The notes under the pieces were generated by a model, which did no database searches, was not told where the DNA came from, and worked only from the letters and a program-made list of their open reading frames with translations. From CAWGAJ01 sp963820545 (GTDB lineage Bacteria > Planctomycetota > Planctomycetia > Pirellulales > Thermoguttaceae), in NCBI GenBank assembly GCA_963820545.1, contig CAWGAJ010000002.1, positions 310,001-374,000 on the forward strand: a stretch of DNA of 64,000 nucleotides. The letters are read 5' to 3'. This document shows, piece by piece, positions 18,801 to 27,888 of the stretch (positions within the stretch are counted from its first letter, which is position 1; each line of letters starts with the position of its first letter). Made by a program: the position numbers and the translations under genes.

Positions 18801-18997
18801 CCGCCAGGCCGGGCGTTTGCACAATTACCACGATCCGCGGAAATGCAACTTCCGGATAAATACCGCTGGGCATGCGCAGCATCGAGAATATCCCGGCCAC
18901 GGTCAGTACCATCGTGCTCAGCAGAATCAGGCCGAAATAGGGTCTGGTCAGCGTGAGCAGATTCCTCGGCCATCACCTGACGTAGGAGATTGTTCAT
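15859..18997 (-). CDS. RND-family efflux pump inner-membrane permease
   Basis: Reconstructed length is about 1,045 residues, right for an HAE-1/CzcA-type pump. Visible blocks in order: LLTLTRPYFGLILLSTM, GIYPEVAFPRIVVIVQTPG, RPIEEAVNVVLGVNRVRS, MRMPSG-type porter segments, GLAVAIGLIIDDSVVVVENI (transmembrane helix 4 with the Asp pair of the proton relay), a second porter half with VETQLNAALYG, and VKNGIILIEY in helix 10. Frame breaks occur at about 18960, 17868 (extra T in CCGCTTGAG), 16968 and 16890 (A6 run). The start is taken as the ATG at 18997, which overlaps the presumed stop of the adaptor gene (ATGA). The pump exports small molecules or metals using the proton gradient; the substrate is unknown. 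The damage could be assembly error or true decay. Confidence 0.85.
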
Positions 18998-20383
18998 CGC
19001 GTGAGGATGTTCTCGCTCATGGTGCGGCTCCGGCGGCCGGCTGGCTTGGAATCGTCGCTTGGGGAATGCCTTTTCCGGCGCGACCTTGCTGCCTTCCGGC
19101 AGATTGTAACCGCCTTCGACGATCACCGGCTCGCCCGGCTTAAGATCGGTTCCTTCGATTTCGATCCAGTGCTTGTCCTTCATGCCCAAACGGGGATGCA
19201 GCACAACCGTTTTGGCGTCGCGGACCACGCTCAATTGCGGTCCCGAGCCGAGATCGTCCACCGCTTCGACAGGTACCGCCAATACGTCGGCCTTTTCGCC
19301 GAACCGTAATCGCCGCCGTTACGGTTTGACCCAAGGCAAAACGTTCTTGTGGATTATCGATCAATATGCGGATGGGCAGATTGCCTGTTTGAGGGTCCAC
19401 AATGTGACCGACAAAGGTCACCTTGCCAGAAACTGCTTTGGCTGCGGAATTTTCTTCCTGCCGCGAGGGCCTGTCGCAGGAACATACCTGGGCCGCTTGG
19501 CCGATTTGGATGCTGGCGGCGTCGAAGGCGGGAAGCCAGATTAACACATTTAGTTGCCGGATGTCGACGACCTCGCCGATGGGCGTGCCTACCGAAAGCG
19601 TCTGGCCTAATTTGCACGTGATCCGGTCTACCACGCCGTCGATGGGCGAGCGGAGCGTGAGCAGGTCGCGCTGCGATTGAGCAAGCTCGACTCCAGCCTC
19701 GGCGGTGTTGATATGGGCATTGGCCTCGTCAACGGCTTCCTGGCGCGGCCCTAGAATCAATACTTCCAGTTGATTTTCCGCTTTCTGTTGCGCAAGTTGG
19801 GCCTGTTGGACGGCCAACTCCGCTTCGAACAGTCTGTTGTTGCGGAATATCGCCCCGCTCGCGCAAAGGCCGCAATCGCTCGACGGTCGCTTCGGCCTTT
19901 TGCGAAGCGATTTTCGCTTCTTCGATAGCCAACCGACAACTTTTTTGTTCCTCGGGACGCGGCAATGATTGAAGCAATCGCAGAGAGCCTTCAGCCCGTC
20001 GCGCGTGGAGATCTTTTCCTGGAGATTCGCTTCGGCAAGTTTGGGATCGAGTTGCACGATCGGCTGCCCTGCTTTGACCCGCTCGCCGTGCTTAATGAGG
20101 ATTTCCAGCACCTGTCCCTCGATTGCCGGGGCAAGAACGGCGGTTTTATCCAACAAGGCTTCGCACGTTCCCAAACCGTTTACTGTTTCCGCAATCGTCC
20201 GGCGCTGGACCTGGTACGGTTCGGACTGACACTGCCGGCCCTTCCTGTCGAATCCTCCTCTGCGTGGGATGAAGTTTGTGCGCCTCGACGGCCGCAACCG
20301 GCAATCAAGACCAGCATCGATAAAAAGACAAAAAAGCTGCACGCAAAGCAAAGTGCGCTGCGGTTGCGAGGTGCCGTGTTCAT
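18994..20383 (-). CDS. RND efflux periplasmic adaptor lipoprotein
   Basis: Membrane-fusion protein of the pump downstream. The start is the ATG at 20383, giving a lipoprotein signal with lipobox LIAGC. Visible core: ETVNGLGTCEALLDKTAVLAPAIEGQVLEI (first half of the lipoyl domain), a hairpin AELAVQQAQLAQQKAENQLEV, LRSPIDGVVDRITCKLGQTL (second lipoyl half), then the beta-barrel QTGNLPIRILIDNPQERF. Frame changes are needed near 20220, 19975, 19835, 19315 and 19065, the highest density of breaks in the window. Restoring the last lets the gene end at TGA 18994-18996, overlapping the pump ATG. The number of breaks leaves open that the gene is decaying. Confidence 0.78.
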
Positions 20384-20501
20384 GGGCGCGAGTTTTCCGA
20401 TTGCATAGTTTGCACAAGATGCCCAATAAGTTCTAGTAGAATAATGCTGAATAGCCTTGTACCCACTGAAAAAGCGACAAGCCGTGCCAACGCGTTTGCC
20501 G

Positions 20502-22268
20502 ATGCTAGAAAATAAATGGATTTTAACGATCTTGACGAACACGATGATTTTATATTGGTGCACGAGTTTTCAACACCATGAGACAAGCGCCGGTACTGAA
20601 TCTCTTGATAATTGCAGCGCTGGTATTCAGGCAGCGGCCGCAGAGCCCGCAAATTTTAATTATAATCCCCAGTCTGGCCATTGTGAAGCAATAACCAGCG
20701 TTAGTCAGCCGGCAGGAAATACACCGACAACCGCAGCATGTAGGACGGAATTGCATTCCGTCCAGGACGGATTACAAATCCGTTCTATAAAGGATCTTGA
20801 CGGATTGCAAATCCGTCCTACGGGTACCCTTATTCCTGCCGACTGCCTTAGTCAAAACCAACAGTTTCAAGATGTTAGGGAGTTATCACAACCATCTCAA
20901 ATCATTCTGGTACAGGCTTTGGTGGTTCAACCAAAACTTACCAATACGCTTGCCATTGAGCCTATTCCCGCCCCAAAGCCCTCCACTGGGATTGATCAGC
21001 CTCTCGATCCGCCTCCCAGCACCATCTCCTTAACGCTGGGTGCCGCTTTAGAGTGGACGCTCTCGTGCAATCCCGATTTGGTTGCCATACGGCAAAACCT
21101 CAATGTCTCGGCGGATGCGATTGAAGTGGCCCGCCGATTTCCCACCAGTCTGAATCCCACGGTGTCGGTCGACGTGCGGCCTTGGGTGTTCGAGCGAACG
21201 GCCGATCAAAGCGTCGATCAACTTGCCACCCTCGTCTCGGTGAGTTGGATGCAACCCCTGGAGTTCGGTCACCGGACCGCTTATCGAACGTCGATCGCGC
21301 GTGCCGCCTATTCGCAAACCCGCTGGAACATCTTGCAGAGTGAACTTCTGGCCTTGGTGCAAACCTATCGACTCCACCAGGCGGGCGTCTACCGCCAGGA
21401 GAAGCATCGCATCGCAGTGGAGTTAGCCGACTTCAACCAACGGCTTTTACAAGCGCTTCACCGCCAAATGCAGGCCAACCAGATTTCCGCCGCCGACGTC
21501 GTGCTGGCAGAGGTCGAAAATCAAACTACGCTCCAGCACGTGGAAACGGCGCGCCAAGAATATGTATTGGCGAAGACGGAACTTTGTCAACAGATCGGCG
21601 TGCCGCGATTGGCCGATACGGTCGAGTTGGCGGGCGAACTCCAAGCGCCCGATTACCGCGAGCCGGCCGACGATAAATCTCTCGTGCTGCGCCGCGCTGC
21701 AAAGCCGTCCTGAAATTCGCGCTGCCCGGGCCCAGGTCGCCGGGTCGCACGATGCCTTATCGCTCGCCAGGGCGGAGCGAATTCCCATCCCCTCGATCGG
21801 CCCGATTTACGAGAAAGACGAATCGAACATTAGCTTCTATGGCGTGGCGCTGAGCAGTCCTATTCCCATTTTGAACGCCGGCGCCACGATGGTTCGCCAA
21901 CGCGAGTCGGAACATCGCCGCGACGTGGTAAGCCTCGAACAAACGAAACAGAAAGTCATTGTTCAGGTCAAAACCGCTTTGATCCGCTGCAACGAGGCCC
22001 GCCGATTGTTGGCTCAAACCAACGCCATCACCGCCCCGCTCCAGGAACAAGTCGCCCGCATGGATCGCCTCTACGAGGCCGGACAAGCGGACCTGGTGAA
22101 ACTTTTTCAGGTCCGCCAGCGCTTGATCGAGGCCGAGAACACCAGGCTCGACGCCGTCTGGCAAATGATCCAAGCCTATGCCGATCTGCTTGCCGCGTCG
22201 GTGCGACTCCGCTCGTCACGGCGGTCCCCGAGCCTTCTTCCATCCCCTCCATGACCGACGGCCGCTAG
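20502..22268 (+). CDS. Outer-membrane efflux channel protein (TolC/OMF family)
   Basis: Divergent from the adaptor and pump genes and probably the third part of the same exporter. The ATG at 20502 gives a hydrophobic N-terminus with a possible lipid-attachment Cys (YWC). Residues about 30-170 are low-complexity and contain a palindromic repeat element read in frame (20740-20821). The OEP core begins near 175 (ISLTLGAALEWTLSCNPDL) and shows the two alpha-hairpin repeats (RIAVELADFNQRLLQAL; AGQADLVKLFQVRQRLIEAE). Frame breaks lie at about 21700 (one G lost in CGCGCCGCG) and 22198. After the second, the natural end is probably TAG at 22268; without it the frame stops at 22254. Confidence 0.82.
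20740..20821. repeat. Palindromic repeat family A, inside the efflux channel gene
   Basis: Three linked parts: GGACGGAATTGCATTCCGTCC at 20743-20763 (interrupted palindrome), a second palindrome 'acggattacaaatccgt' at 20767-20783, and a third 'acggattgcaaatccgtcc' ending at 20819. A closely related element lies at 44438-44492. Here it is translated in frame near residues 80-107. Confidence 0.8.
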
Positions 22269-22293
22269 ATCGCTAATTCGTTCATATTTCCCA

Positions 22294-22313
22294 CGAAACC
22301 GCTTGCGGTTTCG
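22294..22313. repeat. Short palindrome between convergent genes
   Basis: CGAAACCGC, a 2-base loop, and its exact complement. It sits between the efflux channel gene and the kinase gene that converge here and could act as a bidirectional terminator, but no T-run follows. Confidence 0.5.
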
Positions 22314-22363
22314 CAATCCATGATAAATAAAGTCGCTTTGAACATTCCTGCCACACCTTATAT

Positions 22364-25132
22364 TCATTTCTTTTTCGCGCCAGGCAACTTTTTTTCTGTG
22401 CCGCCGATGGCTTTGCCCAAGATCAGGCTTTTCGATTTGGCCGGGCGCTTTAACAAGTTGTCCGGATCGATCACCACAAAAATCTCTTTTTCCGTCTCCT
22501 TTAAAACAAAGGGCCGTGTGCCTTCACGCCATACTTCATTGGGCATGATCGGTCCCGCGCTGTTCGTGGAAATCAGTCGGCCGTTCTTTTGCGGATGCCC
22601 CGCGTAGAATAAAACCGGAAATTTAGGGCTGGGAGCATTCCCCTGGTTGCGAATCGCCACCACAGCTTGCCATTGTCCGTCGGGTAACGACTCCAACGTC
22701 AGACCTGCTTTATCAAACGACACTTGCGCCGTCTGCCCGGGCTGAGCATTTACTATCGCATCCTTTGGCGCAACCATTTTTGTCGGCCCACCCATTGACC
22801 CCAGTGGTTTTACGCCCACATCGCTAAGGTACTCAAAACCCAAGTCTTGGACATAAGGCCGTGCCTGTACAATGGCTTTCTTTCGTTCTTTGTCTGTTAA
22901 TTCGTTAGGCGCTACCGCCAATTCCAGCACCGTATGCGCGATCCGGCACTTTTTCTAATAGCGCCTGCAACCCATCCCAGTTTGTCTCCTCGCCTTGGAA
23001 CGTCATCTTGTCCTTGCCGACCACGATGGTAACGAAGTGCCTCTCATGTGGTTCATCGGCGCTCTTTGAACCTTTTGATTGATGGGCCTGTGCCGGCTTG
23101 ACGTCCGTGGAATTGTCCCGGCCCTCGTTTTCAGGCGCTACAAATAGCGCGATAACTTTATAATTCACGAAGAATAACCGGATATGTTTATCGGGCCGAC
23201 CGTAATAGCAGTAGCCTTCTTCACCATTGATATTTTTATATAGCACGCCTGGGGTGAAGATTTTTCCCACATCAACCCTAGCCTCTCCAACAATAGTCTC
23301 CTTAGGCTGTCCAAGCACTTCCAGAACTTCATCCAGCGTAGAACCCAGGTGCAATCCGCCATATTTGAAGCCTGGCCCCGGCTTCTCGTTGCGCAGTTCA
23401 ATAATAATTCCCTTGACCATAAACACACTCAGGCCTTTTGGATACCGAAGGCTGTAAATTTCGGGCAGGTTGTCTTTTTCGGCGTCTAATCCTTTCCAAG
23501 GCGATATTTGCCCACCGCCCCAGATGTATTCTGTTGGCTCGCCCAGAGTGTTAATAACGTCCTCAAGGGTGCCTCCCTCCTTGCTGAGTTTGGCAATCTT
23601 CTCGTCGATATCGTCCATAGAGAATGCCGGCGGATTTACGGGAGATTGCGCCTTGCCGGAGGCAGCGGCTTTGGGCCGCTTGACGTCCACCTTTCCGTTT
23701 TCCGAAATAGTCACCTTGCTCCCGTCCGGCACGTTGATTTCCTTGGTTTTCCCGTCCTTCTCCAGGCGAATCAGCACGCCCAACGACCAACCCATTCCGC
23801 CCAAAAATAGCAGACCGATGATCGTCGTCCACACAATGCGCCGACCGCGCCCGGATGCCGCCGCAACACCGCCTGCCGCCCGATAGGTTGATTTGCCGTT
23901 CTGGACACTGGAGTATGCAGACTGACCCAAGGCCGGACTTTGCGACATCGTCCGGGCCAAAAGCGCCTGAAGATCAGCCCTATCCGCATACGGAGCCAGC
24001 GCTGCCGCCACCTGCGCCGGACTGGCAAAGCGAGCCTCGCGATCTTTGGCCATCATCCGATCCAGCACGCCGGCCACTTCCGCGGGCACAGCGGGATTGA
24101 GCCGGCGGATCGGCGCCGCCGACTGACTGGCATGGCCTGCCATTTTTTCCACCGGTCCTTTGTACTCCGGACCGCTAAACGGGGCGCGACCGGTAAGCAA
24201 CTTGTAGAACGTGCAGCCCAGACTGTATATATCCGCGCGGATATCAACGTTCCGGCTGTTGGATATCTGCTCGGGCGCATATAGTCGGCCGTTCCCATGG
24301 CCTGATCCGTAAAGGTCATCTCTCCAACTGTAGCCTGAACCGTGCCGGTCGCTTCTTCGCCCAGCGCCTGGTCCAAGTGAAATCGGGCCAGCCCCAGATC
24401 CAGAATTTTGATCTCGTCCTGAGGGGTCAACATCAGGTTCGATGGTTTGATATCGCGGTGCACCAGTCCGTGCTCGTGTACGTATTGGAGCCCCAGTGCC
24501 GCCTGGCGCACCGACTCGCAGGCATCCGCCACCGACATCGGTCCCGCGCGGCGCACGATCTCCGCCAGATCGAGTCCATTGATGTATTCCATCACCAGCA
24601 TCGGCGTGCCTTCGATCTCGCGCGCATCGTGGGCCCGGACAATATGGCGATGATCCAGCTTGCCCACGGCCTTCATCTCGCGTTCGAATCGGGCAATCGC
24701 GCGACTATCGTTGACGCGGCCCAGGGTGAGCACCTTTAGCGCCACTATGCGATCCAGTTTGGTGTGCAAGGCCTTGTAAACCGTGCCCATGCCGCCGTGC
24801 CCAAGTTCTTCGAGCAGTTGATACTCCCCAAGCACCTTACCGCACATCGACCGGCTCAATTGCTCCTCCGGAGAATATGTCCGGTCCATTGCAATCCGAG
24901 CCCGGGCAACCGCCTCGCGACACTGCGATTCCTCCAAGATCGGATCCTGCACGGCAGGCTGGCGCAACTGCGACACAAACGTGTCGTCAGCGTCATCTAT
25001 AGTAGCCAGTCCTGCCTGGCACTGCGGGCATGAGTCGAGATGGGTCGCTATGGTCTCCGAGGCTTCTTCGTCAAGAAGGCCCACTACATAGGCAAACAAC
25101 CCGTCTGGGTTGGGACAGTTTTTGGCGGGCAT
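22364..25132 (-). CDS. Hanks-type serine/threonine protein kinase with zinc-finger-like N-terminus
   Basis: Reconstructed at about 920 residues. The start at 25132 has CAGGAG upstream. N-terminus: HLDSCPQCQ, an anti-sigma-type zinc-finger motif. Kinase domain: LGHGGMGTVYKA (P-loop), VALKVL, HRDIKPSNLML (catalytic loop), DLGLAR (in place of DFG), GTADYM-PEQ activation end. After the kinase come a membrane segment (about residues 435-457, TTIIGLLFLGGMGWSLGVLI) and a large periplasmic part with two 'LGEP/LGQP' modules, ending in QARPYVQDLGFEYLSDVGV, a tail I associate with planctomycete kinases. Frame breaks at about 24285 and 22925. It phosphorylates proteins on Ser/Thr and probably senses an outside signal. 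It lies in line with the LTxxQ protein and ECF sigma gene upstream. Confidence 0.88.
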
Positions 25133-25390
25133 TTTTCTGGCTCCTGTAATAGATCGTGTCACTATTAGATATAACGACCGCGCTTTGACACGATTTAGGA
25201 TCGCCGCCGTAACACGATTATTTGCAAGGAGTTAAATTCACAACTTCACCGCAACTTGGCATCAAGCCATGACCGGTGGTCGCGATTTTAATTGCGGCCC
25301 AAGTACGCGTTAGGAGCACCGTTAAAAGAGATTCCCCATCGCGCCCATGGATTATCTCTGTTCTCAGAAGTAATCAGATGCGGACGCGAT

Positions 25391-26919
25391 TTACTGGAAC
25401 ACTCGATCTATTTCCGCCTGCAACTTTTCTTTTTCATCAGGCGTGAGAATCTTCAGCATTTTTCGCCCATTTCGCGGCCAAATTGCCGCACATTATCGAG
25501 ATGCTCATCGTGAAGTTGCTTTACCTCGGCCTTTTGTTGGTCGCTGACGCCGGCCTTATTCAGTGTGGGCGGATCAGTCAATGCCATATTGGCGATATTT
25601 CGGAAAGCCAGGTCTTTGTACGCCGCCAATTGCTCCACTGTGAGTATCTCCTCGAATTGTGCGCGGAGGTCGAGATTCATGCTCCTTAAGGGCTGCTGGG
25701 CTGACTGGGCCCGCCGCTTTTGTCGGTCGTTTCTGATTTTCGCCTCGAACTCCGCCTGTCTTTTTTTCTGCTCCTCCGGCGAAAGGTTTCCCCCGCCGCT
25801 CGTCGACCATCCGGAACTGATAGTGTAAAAAGTATTATTTTGCATTGTTTTCTGCTCTTCCGGCGGCAGCTTTTGCCATTCCTCCACGAGCTTTTCGCTC
25901 AGCGTGGATTTTCCGCCCAAAATATCCCGCACTTGATCCTGTTGAATTGTTGTCAGGTCCAACTGCTTTTGCACTTGCTCTTCGCTGAAATCGGGATAAG
26001 GGAACAAAGAAGGAACATAAATTTTGCCGATCTCTCCCCCGGCATCGATCTCCTGTGTATCAATAACTTCCGGCCCTGTCGGGCCAAGCGCTTCGTCCGC
26101 GAGTTGTGCCCGCTCAGCAGGATCCAAAACGGCCAGCATCTTGTCCGTTGTTTCCTGATAAAACTGCTGGATCCGGTCCATTTCCTCTTTTTGCAGCAAA
26201 AGCAGTTTTTCTTTTTGCTCTGCAGTTACGCCGACTTTTTCAAACATCCCGTGAGCAAACAAGAAGCCACGGGCATCCTCGCGCAAGGTAAGTTCCTTGA
26301 GGCTCCGTGTCTGCTGGGGCGTGAGAATCTTTTCAACCTGTTTTTGAATATCATTTTTCTGTTTAAGGTCCCATTGGCGATATTCCTTCATCATCTCATC
26401 CCGAGACATATTTCTTTTCTCTTCAAAAAATTTCTGCATATCAGTTTGGTAATTGGTTTGAATCTCCTGTAACTTTTTTTTCTGTGGGGCGGTAATTTTT
26501 AGTTCCTTCAACACGCTCTTTTCCCTGAGCAGCCTTAAATTGTAATTCGGCAGGATGATAATATCATCTTGATCGACATTGTCAGACTTGCCGCCGCTGG
26601 AGATTACCACAACGCCATTTGCCGACTTTTCGAGACCTCCAGACTCCTTGGCGGCCTGCCCATTGCCCTGTCCCTTAGCCTGCGGGGCTGTATAAAAATA
26701 GAGCTGGTTCGTCTCGTTCTGCGCTTCTCCGGCGTTTGCTGTTTTAGATTGCTCGCCCGCCAAACGCGAAGGCTGGATGGTTACAAGCAAAACGGCCGTG
26801 CCGAAAAGTATCAATAGTCCCAGATATTGCGTGCCTGCAAGCACGCACTCTACAATTTGCAACTTTCCGCAGTAGATACTATCCAAATAACCGGTAAATG
26901 AGCGATTGGATGCGTTCAT
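25391..26919 (-). CDS. Membrane-anchored protein with seven LTxxQ-like repeats
   Basis: About 508 residues after correction. The start at 26919 has AAAGG upstream. A cytoplasmic stub of about 28 residues is followed by one membrane helix (about 29-50), then a long helical domain outside. It contains seven motifs of the Spy/CpxP 'LTxxQ' kind, each followed by an amphipathic helix: ITAPQKKKL, LTPQQTRSL, VTAEQKEKL, LTTIQQDQV, LTVEQLAAY, VSDQQKAEV and LTPDEKEKL. The last lies beyond a frame break at about 25456 (one A missing in an A6 run), so the true stop is TAA at 25391. In Spy/CpxP such repeats bind unfolded envelope proteins. Only 42 bases separate it from the ECF sigma gene, suggesting a sensor or regulator of that sigma factor. 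Confidence 0.72.
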
Positions 26920-26961
26920 GGCGACCTACCTTTCTGTTATGACCCCATTATAAACTTATTC

Positions 26962-27582
26962 TCATTCCAGCAGGCCGTCAAGTTCCTGACGCAATCTACG
27001 CAGCACCCGCGACTTGGCCTGATAAACTGCCTGGATACTCATCCCCAGTTCCACGGCGACCCGGGCCGGCGATTGTCCTTCGATCGTCGCTCGCTTGAAG
27101 GCCTCCCAGGTCCGCTCCTCGAATTCCGCGCACCAGTTCCAACCCGATGGCGCCACCAGGCGCTTTACCTCTCGCGCATCGCTGGCCTCGATCGCTTCAG
27201 GGGTTTCGGGCACTTGCAGTAACCGCTCTTGGGCATCGGTGCCGCCCAGGGCCGTTGGCCGGCCGCGCCGAGAACGGAAAAAATCTCGTATTTTGTTAAC
27301 TGTGACGGTTCTTAACCAGGCGGCGAAACTGTCGCCGGGCCGATCGCGGCGAAATCCGTTGATGTGAACGGCGACCGCCGCGAAAACCTCCTGCACCAGA
27401 TCCGGCGCATCGTCCCGCGCCACGCCGGCCTGCCTACACCACCGGTAGACCACCGGGCCGTACAGATCGGCCAGCCGCGACCAGGCCTCGGGCCGGCGCG
27501 ATTTGATTCGCTCCAACAATGTTGAGGAGATCGAACTAGGCTCAGCCGGATAATCCCGGTTTCCTTCGGCTGTGTTGCTCAT
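26962..27582 (-). CDS. ECF-type RNA polymerase sigma factor
   Basis: 206 residues. Region 2 is seen in APDLVQEVFAAVAVHINGF with the preceding 'RPEAWSRLADLYGPVVYRWCRQ', and region 4 in ATIEGQSPARVAVELGMSIQAVYQAKSRVLRRLRQEL, a helix-turn-helix that reads the -35 box. Between them is a linker of about 60 residues, somewhat long for the class. No sigma-70 regions 1 or 3. It is first in a minus-strand set followed by the LTxxQ membrane protein and a Ser/Thr kinase whose N-terminus looks like a zinc-binding anti-sigma domain. Activation through one of these is likely but not shown. Confidence 0.93.
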   Translation of the reverse strand: MSNTAEGNRDYPAEPSSISSTLLERIKSRRPEAWSRLADLYGPVVYRWCRQAGVARDDAPDLVQEVFAAVAVHINGFRRDRPGDSFAAWLRTVTVNKIRDFFRSRRGRPTALGGTDAQERLLQVPETPEAIEASDAREVKRLVAPSGWNWCAEFEERTWEAFKRATIEGQSPARVAVELGMSIQAVYQAKSRVLRRLRQELDGLLE

Positions 27583-27888
27583 GCCTCTGCTCGCCCTGAG
27601 GGATGATAAAAACTCATATTAAATGATTGTAACCGCCCGCCTTTCTCATTGGAATAAGTGCGTATCCCATAAGTCCCCTCTCCGGGCACCGCGCAGCGGT
27701 CGGGAGAGGGTTAGGGTGAGGGCCAAATCGCAGTGAATTCCTTGTCGTCGGGAAGATTGCCATACCCTTGCGCCGCTGCTACAATTATCTTTATTGAGCA
27801 ACTGCGGTGCCCTCCAACTCGATTGCCATCCATTTGACCTTTGCGGAACCTCTTTCTCACTTCTGCGATAAGTGAAAGGATCAAAGTC
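27583..27888. other. Divergent gap with a dispersed repeat
   Basis: About 300 bases between the sigma gene and a large secreted protein read the other way. It holds the palindromic repeat at 27674-27723 and a good ribosome-binding site (AAAGGA) before the ATG at 27889. No gene seen. Confidence 0.5.
27674..27723. repeat. Dispersed palindromic repeat (CCCTCTCC/GGGAGAGGG type)
   Basis: CCCCTCTCCGGGCACCGCGC pairs with CGGGAGAGGG downstream and is followed by 'ttagggtgaggg'. This type is common between genes of several phyla (from memory). Single copy here. Confidence 0.6.

Noticed and set aside
18274..19143. Plus-strand frame of 289 codons
   Set aside because: Antisense to the RND pump gene; His/Gly-rich composition typical of shadow frames.
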